NCBI GenBank assembly: GCA_905479065.1
Contig: CAJQLB010000004.1
Coordinates: 82,148-146,147, forward strand
Source: an uncultured Flavobacteriaceae bacterium
Lineage (GTDB): Bacteria; Bacteroidota; Bacteroidia; Flavobacteriales; Flavobacteriaceae
Direction of reading: 5' to 3'
DNA: 64,000 nucleotides
The notes under the pieces are model-generated. The model was not told the DNA's origin and ran no database searches. It was given only the letters and a program-made list of their open reading frames with translations. Positions 19,771-29,579 of this stretch are shown one piece after another (the first letter of the stretch is position 1; every line of letters starts with the position of its first letter). Made by a program: the position numbers and the translations under genes.

Positions 19771-22350
19771 TTAAGCAGAATTTCTACTAGCATTTATATT
19801 TCCATACAATGAGCGTGTAACCATGGTACGATAAACTTCCAGGTCTTCATCCTTGGTCATTCCTGATTTTTCTAATTCTTGAATTTTCTTTAATGCATAT
19901 TGCTGAATTGTCAAAAGTGGCAACACAATAGATTCGCGCACCGCAATTGACGCCTTTCCTGTAGGCTCTTCTTCCATGAGTTCATCATATCCTGTTAATT
20001 TCAAAATGAGATCTTTGGTAGTGATGTATTCTTCATAAATAAGCTTCCAAAAGTCTCCATATTCTGCATCTTCAGACATGTATTTTGTTAAGTTAAAAAA
20101 TGACTTAGATAAAGACATCATACTATTTTCAATTAGAGTCTTGAAAAAATCAGATGTTTTAAACAATCGCCGAGCTTTATCAAACTCACCAATATCGTCG
20201 TAATGCTTTAAAGCAGTTCCAACACCAAAAAATCCAGGAACATTTTGTTTTAATTGGCTCCATGAACCCACAAACGGAATAGCTCTTAAATCTTTGAACA
20301 CAAGCTCTTTTGATTGTCCTCGTTTTGCAGGCCTACTCCCAATATTAGTTTTAGCATAATACTTCAAGGTGCTCATGTGCTCCAAATACGAGATAAACTT
20401 AGGATGTGCCTTAAAATCACTGTAAGCCTCAAAGCTAAGTCTTGCCAAATCCTCCATAATATCCCTGTTTTCAGGAAGCATACTTAGATCTACATCACTT
20501 AAAGTGTTGGAAATTCCAGCACTTATTAATTGCTCCAAATTATATTGGGAAGATTCTAAAGTTCCAAAATTAGAACTAATTGTTTGGCCTTGTACTGTTA
20601 ATTGAACTTCTTCATCTTCAATAGTTGGTCCTAAAGACGCATAAAAGTTATGTGTTTTCCCTCCTCCACGAGCTGGAGGACCTCCTCGACCATCAAAGAA
20701 AATAACAGTAACACCATGATTTCTTGAAATTGTGGTTAATTTTTCTTTGGCTTTATAAATTGCCCAATTGGCCATTAAATAACCGCCATCTTTGGTCCCA
20801 TCACTAAATCCAAGCATGATGGTCTGTCTGTTTTTTCGTAATTTTAAGTGTGCAGCATAACCAGGATTAGAATATAATTTCTCCATAACGCTAGGCGCAT
20901 TTTCTAAATCAGTAATCGTTTCAAATAATGGTCCAATATCTACAGTCAAATCCCCCTGAAAGGCAACCAACTTCAACATAGCATATAATTGCATAACGTT
21001 TAGTGCCGTTTGGTTGTTACTTATGATATAGCGATTAGCTGCTTTTTCACCATTCGTTTCTTGAATGGTTTTAATGACTTTCATTGTATTTAAAGCCTTA
21101 AATGCATCTTTATCTTTAATTAAATTTAAATCAACATAACCTTTGACATTGGACAATACGGATACTTGTTCATTTTCAGAAAGTTCAAAATAATTGATTG
21201 GGAAAATTTTACTACCGTTTTCTAATAAGGTTTTGACCATTTCATTAAAAAATTGATTATGTTTTCGGCTATCCTGTCTGATATCTAAATTTGCAAAATG
21301 AAAGCCAAACAAGTGAATTTTATTCAATAAACTATTCACTTTAGACACATACAATGATTGATGCTCGTCAATTAACAATTGCTTTATTGCACTCATTTCT
21401 GACGTAAAATGCTCGAGTGTGAGATTTGATTTTTTATTAGTAATGATTTTATAAAGTTCTGTTTCTATAATAACAATTCTATTTTCTACACCCTGAAATG
21501 TAAGTTTTCTCCTTAGATTTCGAATATCACGATAATAATTTTTAATAATTGTATCTCTTAATCTTTTTGCAACACTTAATGTGATTTCGGGAGTCACAAA
21601 AGGATTTCCGTCTCGGTCACCCCCGGGCCAAAAACCAATATTTATGATGTCATTTGCAATGTGTTCTCCGTTAAATATGTGTTGTTGAATATAATCGTAA
21701 ACACGCCCAAAAGAATTATAAAAAACATTTTCTAAATACCAAATTAAGCTCACTGCCTCATCATAAGGACTAGGTTTTTTATGCTTAAAAAAAGATGTTT
21801 TTCCAAGCTGTGCTAACGAGTCATTTATCTGTAGAAGATTGTTTTGCTTGATTGCTTTTGTTAGATCTGTTATTATCCCAAGAACAGATCCTGGATAAAA
21901 TTGCGTTGGATGTGCGGTCAAAACAATACGAACTTTGAATTCCGTTAAACACCTTTTAAGCCTTTCCAACTTATCTTCAGAAGAAACTGTCTCTTTTAAA
22001 CTTCGTAACGTGCCAATTCCATCCATATTGTTAACTACTGGAAATGCAGCATCTTCAATGGCATCAAATAAAACCACTTGTCTCTCAATATATTGAATGA
22101 ATCGAAACAGTAAATTAATTTGACTCTTAGAAGAGCGTCTTGCTTGGTACTTTTTAAAAAAGGCTTCAACTATTAGGGTTGGACTATCTCCTTTCTCAAA
22201 TCCTTTCCTACAAGTTTCATGAAACAAGGGTAATAAAACCCCTGTCTTTGTAATTGTATCAAAAGGTAATGTCATAAATATGCTGTTGTAGATCTGATAT
22301 TTAGATAAAACGTTTTGATTAAATCGTGTTAGCTTCGGTTGAATTGACAT
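19771..22350 (-). CDS. ppc: Phosphoenolpyruvate carboxylase
   Basis: Ppc adds bicarbonate to phosphoenolpyruvate to give oxaloacetate, refilling the TCA cycle. The 859 residues include the catalytic His147 in LTAHPTQ, the Arg-rich loop FFDGRGGPPARGGG, the lysine loop GFSDGTKDGGY and the late motif VGSWSQLKQNVPGFFG. The C-terminus ends NINASRNSA rather than the usual RNTG, a modest departure because that tail contributes to the active site in E. coli. The gene stands alone, convergent with amtB. Confidence 0.93.
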   Translation of the reverse strand: MSIQPKLTRFNQNVLSKYQIYNSIFMTLPFDTITKTGVLLPLFHETCRKGFEKGDSPTLIVEAFFKKYQARRSSKSQINLLFRFIQYIERQVVLFDAIEDAAFPVVNNMDGIGTLRSLKETVSSEDKLERLKRCLTEFKVRIVLTAHPTQFYPGSVLGIITDLTKAIKQNNLLQINDSLAQLGKTSFFKHKKPSPYDEAVSLIWYLENVFYNSFGRVYDYIQQHIFNGEHIANDIINIGFWPGGDRDGNPFVTPEITLSVAKRLRDTIIKNYYRDIRNLRRKLTFQGVENRIVIIETELYKIITNKKSNLTLEHFTSEMSAIKQLLIDEHQSLYVSKVNSLLNKIHLFGFHFANLDIRQDSRKHNQFFNEMVKTLLENGSKIFPINYFELSENEQVSVLSNVKGYVDLNLIKDKDAFKALNTMKVIKTIQETNGEKAANRYIISNNQTALNVMQLYAMLKLVAFQGDLTVDIGPLFETITDLENAPSVMEKLYSNPGYAAHLKLRKNRQTIMLGFSDGTKDGGYLMANWAIYKAKEKLTTISRNHGVTVIFFDGRGGPPARGGGKTHNFYASLGPTIEDEEVQLTVQGQTISSNFGTLESSQYNLEQLISAGISNTLSDVDLSMLPENRDIMEDLARLSFEAYSDFKAHPKFISYLEHMSTLKYYAKTNIGSRPAKRGQSKELVFKDLRAIPFVGSWSQLKQNVPGFFGVGTALKHYDDIGEFDKARRLFKTSDFFKTLIENSMMSLSKSFFNLTKYMSEDAEYGDFWKLIYEEYITTKDLILKLTGYDELMEEEPTGKASIAVRESIVLPLLTIQQYALKKIQELEKSGMTKDEDLEVYRTMVTRSLYGNINASRNSA

Positions 22351-22604
22351 TATATGACGACTTTATTAACTAGTAAATGTAGTAAAGCTAATGCATACTC
22401 TTATAGATTTTAAAAATTTTTGCGAATAATCCTATTATTTGAATTTTAAATACACAAACCATAATAAACTAGCTATTAATTTTAATATTCTTTATTACGC
22501 CGAAAGAATAACTAATTTTTCAACATTCTGATTGAAGTTATAGACTATTTTTCTTTTTCATATTGATTTCTATCAAAACCATTTTTTTGTTGGATGATAT
22601 TATT

Positions 22605-22612
22605 TACATTTG
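22605..22612 (+). promoter_or_regulatory. metK promoter -7 box
   Basis: TACATTTG fits TAnnTTTG exactly. A T-run ending in TTG (22587-22589) lies 15 bases upstream, shorter than the usual spacing. Transcription would start near 22618, just where the foldable leader begins. Confidence 0.45.
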
Positions 22613-22623
22613 TTAAGAATTTT

Positions 22624-22711
22624 CGAGGAAAACTTTGATCTGATTGCAACCTCAATAAAAAATGCTAAAGCAGTAGTTTACAAATTCCTACAGCCTTAGC
22701 CATCAAAGTTT
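22624..22711 (+). ncRNA. Structured metK leader, candidate SAM-II-like riboswitch
   Basis: The leader can form a 10-bp outer stem (22630-22639 with 22702-22711) around an 11-bp interrupted hairpin (22664-22676 with 22688-22700). Its 5' part also has pieces that resemble the SAM-II aptamer: GAT, a TTGCA (22644-22648), an A-run and GCTAAA (22664-22669). A possible pseudoknot joins CTG (22640-22642) with CAG (22671-22673), and a first stem joins GAGG (22625-22628) with CCTC (22650-22653). The two folds exclude each other, as in a switch. metK directly downstream makes SAM the natural ligand. The SAM-I core (GGAGGGACTGGCCC) is absent. The SAM-II match is by eye and the loop lengths are not ideal. 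Confidence 0.45.
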
Positions 22712-22734
22712 ATCGATACTAATTTAAAGAGTTC

Positions 22735-23991
22735 ATGGCTTATTTATTTACATCAGAAAGTGTCTCAGAAGGGCATCCAGACAAAGTTGCAGATCAAATT
22801 AGTGATGCATTAATTGATAATTTTTTGGCATTTGACAAAGATGCTAAAGTCGCTTGTGAAACTTTAGTAACCACAGGCCAAGTTGTTTTAGCTGGAGAGG
22901 TGAAATCTACCACTTATCTGGATGTTCAAAAAATTGCAAGACAGACAATTAAAGATATTGGCTACACAAAAAGTGAATACATGTTTGACGGTGATTCTTG
23001 TGGAGTGTTCTCAGCAATTCACGAACAGTCAGATGACATTAACAGAGGAATCGACAGAGAAACTAAAGAAAAACAAGGCGCGGGTGATCAAGGAATGATG
23101 TTTGGTTATGCAACACGCGAAACAGAAAACTATATGCCTTTAGCGTTAGATTTAGCGCATCGTATTCTAACAGAACTTGCCGAATTACGAAGAGAAAATA
23201 GAGATATTACGTATTTACGTCCTGATTCAAAAAGTCAAGTCACCATTGAATACAATGACAATAATGTCCCCCAAAGAATCGATGCAATCGTAGTCTCAAC
23301 ACAACACGATGACTTTGATGCTGACGCTGTCATGCTTAAAACAATCGAAAATGACATCAAAACTATTTTAATACCTCGTGTAATTGCCAAATTACCACAG
23401 CATACTCAAACATTATTTACAAATGATATTAAGTATCACATCAATCCAACTGGAAAATTTGTCATTGGTGGGCCACATGGGGATACTGGACTTACCGGAC
23501 GAAAAATAATTGTGGACACCTATGGCGGCAAAGGAGCACACGGAGGGGGCGCTTTTTCTGGGAAAGACCCGAGTAAGGTAGACAGAAGTGCTGCTTATGC
23601 TACCAGACATATTGCAAAAAATCTAGTTGCTGCAGGTGTTTGTGATGAAGTATTAGTTCAAGTTAGTTATGCAATTGGTGTTGTTGAACCCATGGGGATT
23701 TTTATTGACACCTATGGTTCATGCCCTTTTAATATGACAGACGGTGAGATTGCAAAAAAGGTGTCAGACATTTTTGATATGCGACCTGCTGCAATTGAGA
23801 AACGATTAAAGCTTCGAAATCCAATGTATAGTGAGACTGCCGCTTACGGTCACATGGGAAGAGAAAATGAGACCATTTCCAAAACATTTGAACAACCAAA
23901 TGGCAATACAGTTACCATGGAAGTTGAGCTTTTCACATGGGAGAAATTGGATTTTGTAGACAAGGTAAAAAAGGCTTTTCGATTGGACTAA
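22735..23991 (+). CDS. metK: S-adenosylmethionine synthetase
   Basis: MetK makes SAM from methionine and ATP in the cytoplasm. The 418 residues show the ATP-binding [15 protein letters not shown] near the N-terminus, the hexapeptide GAGDQG, and the P-loop-like stretch [18 protein letters not shown], with [13 protein letters not shown] before it. Length and motifs are normal. It is transcribed alone behind a long structured leader and faces the peptidase gene tail-to-tail with 34 bases between stops. Confidence 0.97.
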   Translation: MAYLFTSESVSEGHPDKVADQISDALIDNFLAFDKDAKVACETLVTTGQVVLAGEVKSTTYLDVQKIARQTIKDIGYTKSEYMFDGDSCGVFSAIHEQSDDINRGIDRETKEKQGAGDQGMMFGYATRETENYMPLALDLAHRILTELAELRRENRDITYLRPDSKSQVTIEYNDNNVPQRIDAIVVSTQHDDFDADAVMLKTIENDIKTILIPRVIAKLPQHTQTLFTNDIKYHINPTGKFVIGGPHGDTGLTGRKIIVDTYGGKGAHGGGAFSGKDPSKVDRSAAYATRHIAKNLVAAGVCDEVLVQVSYAIGVVEPMGIFIDTYGSCPFNMTDGEIAKKVSDIFDMRPAAIEKRLKLRNPMYSETAAYGHMGRENETISKTFEQPNGNTVTMEVELFTWEKLDFVDKVKKAFRLD

Positions 23992-24025
23992 ATCCTCAAA
24001 ATGAAACCCTCACAGACTATTTACA

Positions 24026-25579
24026 TTAATTGTCCAATCCTCCTCTTCGTGTAGGAGATCGCTGTGATGGCCATTTCATTTGCTTACCTGTACGTCTACT
24101 CACCGGAAGGACTATTTTTTCTGTTGAAGTTTTGTCAGGATCTTCACTTGCCATGTAAGTTAAGATTGCTGTTAATATGGCATTATTTTTTAAATCATCA
24201 AATATAATTTTATCATAAGTATCACGATTGGTATGCCAGGTGTAGTTCCAATATGACCAATTTAAGGCACTCAGATTAAAAGCAGGGGCACCAGCAGCTA
24301 AAAAAGATGCGTTATCAGAGCCTCCTCCACTTGGAGAGCCTGGATAATTAGTTTCAATATGTTGTGTAATATCTCTAGGAACCGCTGCCAACCAACTTCC
24401 CAGATAATCATAAGCATGTAAAAAGCCAGCTCCTGAAATATTGACCACGCGACCAGTTCCATTATCTTGATTAAATGATGCCTGAATATTTTTAACTATT
24501 TCTGGATGATCTTCTACGAAAGCTCGAGAGCCATTAAGTCCTTGCTCTTCACTACCCCAATGACCAACGATAATAGTTCGTTTTGGATTTGGATAAAACT
24601 TTTTCAATAATCGCATTGCTTCCATCATAACCAAGGTACCTGTTCCGTTATCCGTGGCTCCTGTCCCTCCATCCCACGAATCAAAATGGGCAGATAATAC
24701 AATATATTCTTTTGGCTTCTCTGTGCCTCTGATTTCTCCGATAGTATTAAATGTAGGCACCTCTCCTAATTCTTTAGATTCTGCAACAATTTTAAGAATT
24801 GGTTTGTCCCCATATTCTACCATTCTATAAAGCATCGTGTAATCTTCCAACTCCATATCCACTGTTGGAATAACTTTCGTTCGAGCACTAAATATTTTAT
24901 TAACCCCAAACCCTCTTGACCAATTACTTGCCACAATTCCAGCAGCACCAGCATCCTCAAGAGCTCTTATTATTGAACGTCTATTAAAACCAGTACGTCT
25001 TAAATTGGTTCGCCACGACATGGTGAGACTATCACGTTCATCTTTCATTTTAGTAAATGACTCTTCTGTTGCAAACTCTTCCCAGTTATAGTCTGGTCTA
25101 CCTGTTGGTTGTTTCATTGAAACCAAAACAAATTTTCCTTTAACATTAGGTAACCATTGTTTAAAATCTAAAGAATCTTTTACGTTTTCTGGTAACGTAA
25201 TAACTTCGGCAGTTACCCCTGCACTTCCCGTACTTGGATTCCAGGCCAATTGCATCCCGTCAAGTGTTTGAATTCTTGGAGAAATCATGTCAATATGTGT
25301 AATACCACGCTCCCATCCACGCCAAGTTCCATATTGTTCCTGTCTTGCTTCTATACCCCATTTTTTGTACTGCTCAATAGCCCATTGACTCGCGTGTTGC
25401 ATTTGAGGTGTTCCTACCAAGCGAGGTCCAACGACGTCTAAAAGCTCATGTGCTAAACGTTCTAGATCAGAGTTGCTACTTGCCTCTTCAACCATATCAT
25501 CAATAATGCTATTTTGAGCAGATGTATTGCTAAAAGAAATCAAAAATAATAGTAAAAATAGTGTATAAAGATGCTTCAT
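24026..25579 (-). CDS. Secreted M28-family zinc aminopeptidase/carboxypeptidase
   Basis: The 517-residue protein has a signal peptide (about 1-21, ending TSAQ). A protease-associated (PA) domain is inserted at roughly residues 120-270, and an M28 peptidase domain follows. Zinc ligands and catalytic acids are visible: His298 and Asp310 (SAHFDSWDGGTGATDNGTG), the Glu pair 344-345 (GSEEQG), Asp372 (QDNGTG) and a late His in WHTNRDTYDK. It probably trims peptides in the periplasm or outside the cell. Exact specificity cannot be told. Confidence 0.87.
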   Translation of the reverse strand: MKHLYTLFLLLFLISFSNTSAQNSIIDDMVEEASSNSDLERLAHELLDVVGPRLVGTPQMQHASQWAIEQYKKWGIEARQEQYGTWRGWERGITHIDMISPRIQTLDGMQLAWNPSTGSAGVTAEVITLPENVKDSLDFKQWLPNVKGKFVLVSMKQPTGRPDYNWEEFATEESFTKMKDERDSLTMSWRTNLRRTGFNRRSIIRALEDAGAAGIVASNWSRGFGVNKIFSARTKVIPTVDMELEDYTMLYRMVEYGDKPILKIVAESKELGEVPTFNTIGEIRGTEKPKEYIVLSAHFDSWDGGTGATDNGTGTLVMMEAMRLLKKFYPNPKRTIIVGHWGSEEQGLNGSRAFVEDHPEIVKNIQASFNQDNGTGRVVNISGAGFLHAYDYLGSWLAAVPRDITQHIETNYPGSPSGGGSDNASFLAAGAPAFNLSALNWSYWNYTWHTNRDTYDKIIFDDLKNNAILTAILTYMASEDPDKTSTEKIVLPVSRRTGKQMKWPSQRSPTRRGGLDN

Positions 25580-25689
25580 CAGTATAGTTATTTGAGTTAA
25601 GACATTAAAAGAAATCTAAATTAACTAAAAAAAAGTAATTTAATTCTGAAATATCAAGTCAAACCAAAATAAAATAGTCACTTGTAATA

Positions 25690-28434
25690 CTACAATTGAT
25701 AGATTAATCTAAATGTGACAAACCGTGGCTGAATAAAGGTCTGTGTGGATGAAACAGATAAATTATTTGCACTGTTATTTAAGCGAGATTCTATATTTAG
25801 CAAATTTGTAGCTTTTATTTCATATTCTAACTTTGCATCCCTGTCTTTTCGGTACGATAAAGAAGCATTCCAAGTTTTAAAGGAGTCACTATTTCCCGCA
25901 TCTGTGCTTTGCTTTGTGTAGGTGAAATCTGATCTTAAAGTTAAAGATTTCCAAATGTAGGCGTCAAAATCAATCGATGGCGCATTTGTATAAAACGTTG
26001 TCTTATTACCTCCTTGATCATTAGTTGACACGCTATAGCGGTATTTAACGCTTACGTTTGGTGCTACTTTAAAATTAGTTCTAAGTCCTGGTGTATAACT
26101 TTGAGTAAATCCCTCGTTAAGAGATTGTCTGTTTTGAATGAACTGATTGATTTTACTATAATTAAAATTTGCATTTAACGTTGCTCTAATTTTACCGAAT
26201 GTACGCTGAATACGTCCAAATGCTGAAACGTTTTCATCAGCAAAACTTGAATTAAAAAAAGTGCTTGTTGTGATCACATTTTCAAAATTCGTTAATCCTC
26301 GAATTTGATCAATGTTTTTAGAATATGCTAAACGCCCAAATACGTTGGTATAGTTAAATAAATTAAAGCTTGAATAAAATAAACTAACATTGTGAGACAA
26401 AGCATTTTGTAATTCAGGCTCTCCATATTGGATGCTGTTAAAGTTGTTTAAAACTAGTCCCTGTGCCAATTTTGTAACATCAGTAAAACGATTTCGCATG
26501 TCATAACTAAATGTCAAACTCTCACTCTTTTTAAATTGAATACGTGCTTCAAAATCTGGTAAGATTCTAAAAAAATTATCACTGTATGTCTCATCAAATT
26601 GGCTATTATTATTGCCATAAGAATGTAGTGAAAATCCAGGAGTCAACGTAAACTTACCTGCTTTGACTCTGTAGTGAAACCCCAAGTAAATATCATTAAA
26701 ATTATATTCTGTGTCGTTAGTTGCACGTCCATCATTGAAGGTAGGTGTAGGATCAAAAACCGAACCATCCTCAAGAAATTGAAAAATATTAGAATTAAAA
26801 CTTTGACGGCTTAAAATCGTTCCAAATGTCAGGTTTAAATTACTTTTACCATTGATGATGTAATAGTAATCCAATTTTGCATCAAGTTGATTAGATTTAA
26901 TTCGTCTGTTCTGAGCTAAATCATAATTATCGAGTGAAGTATTTAATCCCAGAGCTTCAGCTGTTGTATCAAAAGCATCTCTATTATCTGGATTAACATC
27001 ATCATTATTTGTAGGATCATTAACGAGTATGGCATTGTAAAAAGGATCCTCATCTTTAATTAAGTGTTGCGCCTCAAATGCAAAAATATTTTTGTCGTTT
27101 AAAGTATAATAATAATTCATGCTCTGACTGATACTGAAAGGTGTAGTCTCATCAATTTGATTCGTTGAGCCTAAAACTGATGATAAGAAATTTTGTCGTT
27201 GCTCATCCTTTGAAAGACGCCCTAAAATATCATAATCTAACTGATTATTAACGTTAGGTTTGTAAGAAACGCTCAACTTAAGTAATCCTTGATTAGAACG
27301 TTCATCACTAATCTGCTCTGTAGATTCATCTGGTATACCCAAATCTGAATCAGTATATTCTCTAAAACTTTTTTGTTTAGAAGCGATACGACTAACATTG
27401 TAAATTGCAAATCCACTGATGTCTAATGCCTTATTTGGTGAATAACTAAAATTTGTTGCCCCTAACTTATTTTCAACATCTAAAGCATTATTTTGGCTCG
27501 TTAAAAAGCCAAGACTGTTATCTCCTAGATTGATATCTGTTCCACTACTCCTACTCGGAGCTTGGAATCCAAACCCACCTCCAAAATTTCTAATATCTCG
27601 TCGTGACAGGGCAACCTCTCCAATATTATTCAAATCGCCAATAAAATTCAGACTAAATTTTGGACTGTAATAAAACAACTTGGGCTGAGCTAGGTACAAG
27701 TTCTCGTCTGGAGATTGCCCTGCTCCTGCTGTAACATTTCCAAACCAAAAATTTTCTTTACCTTCTTTCAGTTTAATATTCAAAGCCACATTATCTTGAT
27801 TATTTGTTACACCACTCAATTGCCCAACCTCAGAGTAATTGCGTAACACTTGTATTTTATCGACTGCATTTGATGGAATATTTTTGGTAGCAACTTTAGT
27901 GTCTCCGTCAAAAAAATCTTTACCATTAACCATGAGTTTATTGACAACTTTACCCTCTACTTCAACTTGACCATCTTCATTTATTTCAACACCTGGCAAA
28001 TTCTCCAGGACATCCTCAAGTTTTCGGTCGGCTCCTGTTTTGAAAGAATCAGCATTATAGACTAGTGTATCTCCTTTGACAGTTACTGGCATTTCATAGG
28101 TCAATTCAACAGCATCCAAGGCGTTGTCGGGTAATAAAGTAAAGTTTTGAGTAATATTGGCTTCGATGGTAGTAACCTCCTGCTCCAAACTCTTCATTCC
28201 TATATAACTAACCTGAAATTTATAGGTTTCATTTTTTCCAAGACTTAATAAAAAATAGCCTTTTTCATCTGTTATAGCATATGACTCTAATGCACTAGTT
28301 GACTTATTAATGGCAATGACGTTAGCCAATTCCAGAGCTATTCCTGAACTATCTTTGACGACACCTTCAAATCTAAGTTGGCTGTGAGAAAAACAGGTTA
28401 TTGTCAAAAAAAAGAATACGAGTATATTTTTCAT
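25690..28434 (-). CDS. Outer-membrane beta-barrel protein with N-terminal CarboxypepD_reg domain (TonB-receptor-like)
   Basis: This 914-residue protein has a signal peptide (about 1-18, ending SHSQ). A carboxypeptidase-regulatory-like beta-sandwich follows (about 20-105), then a plug-like segment (GDTLVYNADSFKTGADRKLE, with ENLPGVEI after it), then a long barrel of repeated beta-strands. This is the architecture of the Bacteroidetes outer membrane beta-barrel family related to SusC/TonB receptors, but it is shorter and has no obvious SusD partner. It is downstream of two GLPGLI genes on the same strand, and the three may form one system. Substrate unknown. Confidence 0.82.
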   Translation of the reverse strand: MKNILVFFFLTITCFSHSQLRFEGVVKDSSGIALELANVIAINKSTSALESYAITDEKGYFLLSLGKNETYKFQVSYIGMKSLEQEVTTIEANITQNFTLLPDNALDAVELTYEMPVTVKGDTLVYNADSFKTGADRKLEDVLENLPGVEINEDGQVEVEGKVVNKLMVNGKDFFDGDTKVATKNIPSNAVDKIQVLRNYSEVGQLSGVTNNQDNVALNIKLKEGKENFWFGNVTAGAGQSPDENLYLAQPKLFYYSPKFSLNFIGDLNNIGEVALSRRDIRNFGGGFGFQAPSRSSGTDINLGDNSLGFLTSQNNALDVENKLGATNFSYSPNKALDISGFAIYNVSRIASKQKSFREYTDSDLGIPDESTEQISDERSNQGLLKLSVSYKPNVNNQLDYDILGRLSKDEQRQNFLSSVLGSTNQIDETTPFSISQSMNYYYTLNDKNIFAFEAQHLIKDEDPFYNAILVNDPTNNDDVNPDNRDAFDTTAEALGLNTSLDNYDLAQNRRIKSNQLDAKLDYYYIINGKSNLNLTFGTILSRQSFNSNIFQFLEDGSVFDPTPTFNDGRATNDTEYNFNDIYLGFHYRVKAGKFTLTPGFSLHSYGNNNSQFDETYSDNFFRILPDFEARIQFKKSESLTFSYDMRNRFTDVTKLAQGLVLNNFNSIQYGEPELQNALSHNVSLFYSSFNLFNYTNVFGRLAYSKNIDQIRGLTNFENVITTSTFFNSSFADENVSAFGRIQRTFGKIRATLNANFNYSKINQFIQNRQSLNEGFTQSYTPGLRTNFKVAPNVSVKYRYSVSTNDQGGNKTTFYTNAPSIDFDAYIWKSLTLRSDFTYTKQSTDAGNSDSFKTWNASLSYRKDRDAKLEYEIKATNLLNIESRLNNSANNLSVSSTQTFIQPRFVTFRLIYQL

Positions 28435-28554
28435 AGGTTTAATGTCTTGAGTTGATTTACCCTAATTTGACTGCAATGATATGATTTGGTTTAATAGTGT
28501 TATGTTAAATAAATGCCAAAATAATGAGCCCAAATATTCCTTTAAAAAGGACAT

Positions 28555-29355
28555 TTAATTTCGCCTTCTACCTCGGTTATTTCTCATTTCCATCATCTTT
28601 CCTGCAATGGTCGTTTGATAGTCTTTTTTATTGATGATTTTACCTTTTTGAGGAGCTTCAATAGTTGACTTTTCTTGCGGATTCATCACTATTTTTGAAC
28701 ATAACATCGTGGTATTTCCAACATTAACTTCAAGAATGAGTCCAGGTAACCCCCAGTACTCCAAAGGCCCTTGACTAACTGGGATTTGCGGAGAATACCA
28801 CGCGATGACTTCAGTTGTTTTAACGCTATCGTCCTCTTTCTGTGACATACTACTCCATGAAAAATTGTACCATTCTAAATCTGCTACTGGGATTGTTGCC
28901 GTAGCTTTGAAACAAGTATAGTTTCCTATTTTTTTTGTTTCAGAACCCATACTCCACGCAATCTCTAATAACTTATCCTCTACTAAAAATTGTTTACCGT
29001 AAAATTCTTGACTTTGTAATAAGCTATTTGTCTTCACATTTTTGTATTGCTTTCCTGGAGAAAAGTTTTTACCCCACGAGTCTGTAGCACCTGACATAGC
29101 GTCTAATTTCTCGTCTTCTTCAAAAAAAGATTCTTCTTTATTGAATGTAAGGATATAGGTTTTTTCCAAACGGTTTTTCAGTCCAGCTTGAATTTGTTTT
29201 TTCTGGGCCTCGCTCATGCGGGCTCCAAAGTTACCAAGATCCATGGTAGATTTTGAAAAATAAAAGGCCTTACCTTGAAAATCTTGAGACACAACATTTA
29301 GAGGTAATAACAGTATTAATAATGTAAAAATTGATAGTGACATCGCGCTTTTCAT
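28555..29355 (-). CDS. GLPGLI family protein
   Basis: The defining motif YWGLPGLILEV is present at about residue 207, preceded by a Pro-Gln-Ile-Pro stretch, in a 266-residue protein with a signal peptide (ending VVSQ). GLPGLI proteins are secreted Bacteroidetes proteins of unknown biochemical role, often beside TonB-dependent receptor-like genes, as here. It is a paralogue of the neighbour at 29580-30446: both open with a QGKAYYFSKSTMD-like segment and share LTFNKEES. The C-terminus is arginine-rich (NNRGRRRN). Confidence 0.85.
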   Translation of the reverse strand: MKSAMSLSIFTLLILLLPLNVVSQDFQGKAFYFSKSTMDLGNFGARMSEAQKKQIQAGLKNRLEKTYILTFNKEESFFEEDEKLDAMSGATDSWGKNFSPGKQYKNVKTNSLLQSQEFYGKQFLVEDKLLEIAWSMGSETKKIGNYTCFKATATIPVADLEWYNFSWSSMSQKEDDSVKTTEVIAWYSPQIPVSQGPLEYWGLPGLILEVNVGNTTMLCSKIVMNPQEKSTIEAPQKGKIINKKDYQTTIAGKMMEMRNNRGRRRN

Positions 29356-29383
29356 GATATGGTTGGGTATTGGTTTTGTTCAA

Positions 29384-29391
29384 CAAAATTA
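29384..29391 (-). promoter_or_regulatory. Possible -7 box for the first GLPGLI gene
   Basis: TAATTTTG on the - strand, 28 bases before the ATG, matches TAnnTTTG. No convincing -33 element is present. Confidence 0.25.
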
Positions 29392-29475
29392 AAAAAATGT
29401 AAAACACTAGTGTCGTGTTTACGATAACATTAACATAGTACTATCGTTTGAATTGGGTAATTAAATGATACATAG

Positions 29476-29498
29476 CTCTTAAAGAAAATCCTTAAGAG
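29476..29498. repeat. Inverted repeat between the GLPGLI genes
   Basis: CTCTTAA (29476-29482) and TTAAGAG (29492-29498) form a 7-bp stem with a 9-base loop downstream of the upstream GLPGLI gene. There is no T-run, so a terminator role is doubtful. Confidence 0.3.
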
Positions 29499-29579
29499 AC
29501 GATTAATAAAATCAAAATTATTAGAAACTGTGATTAAGAATATTAAGTTTAATATCCCTGTGAATTGGTGTATTTCGTT

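Larger units (their letters stand above)
22351..22734. other. ppc-metK intergenic region
   Basis: The 384-bp spacer separates divergent ppc (-) and metK (+). The ppc-proximal half shows no clear promoter or palindrome. The metK-proximal 130 bases carry the -7 box and structured leader described separately. Confidence 0.6.

Noticed and set aside
22624..22734. SAM-I riboswitch before metK
   Set aside because: The conserved GGAGGGACTGGCCC core is missing; only short pieces such as GCAACC and GCTAA are shared with other SAM RNAs.
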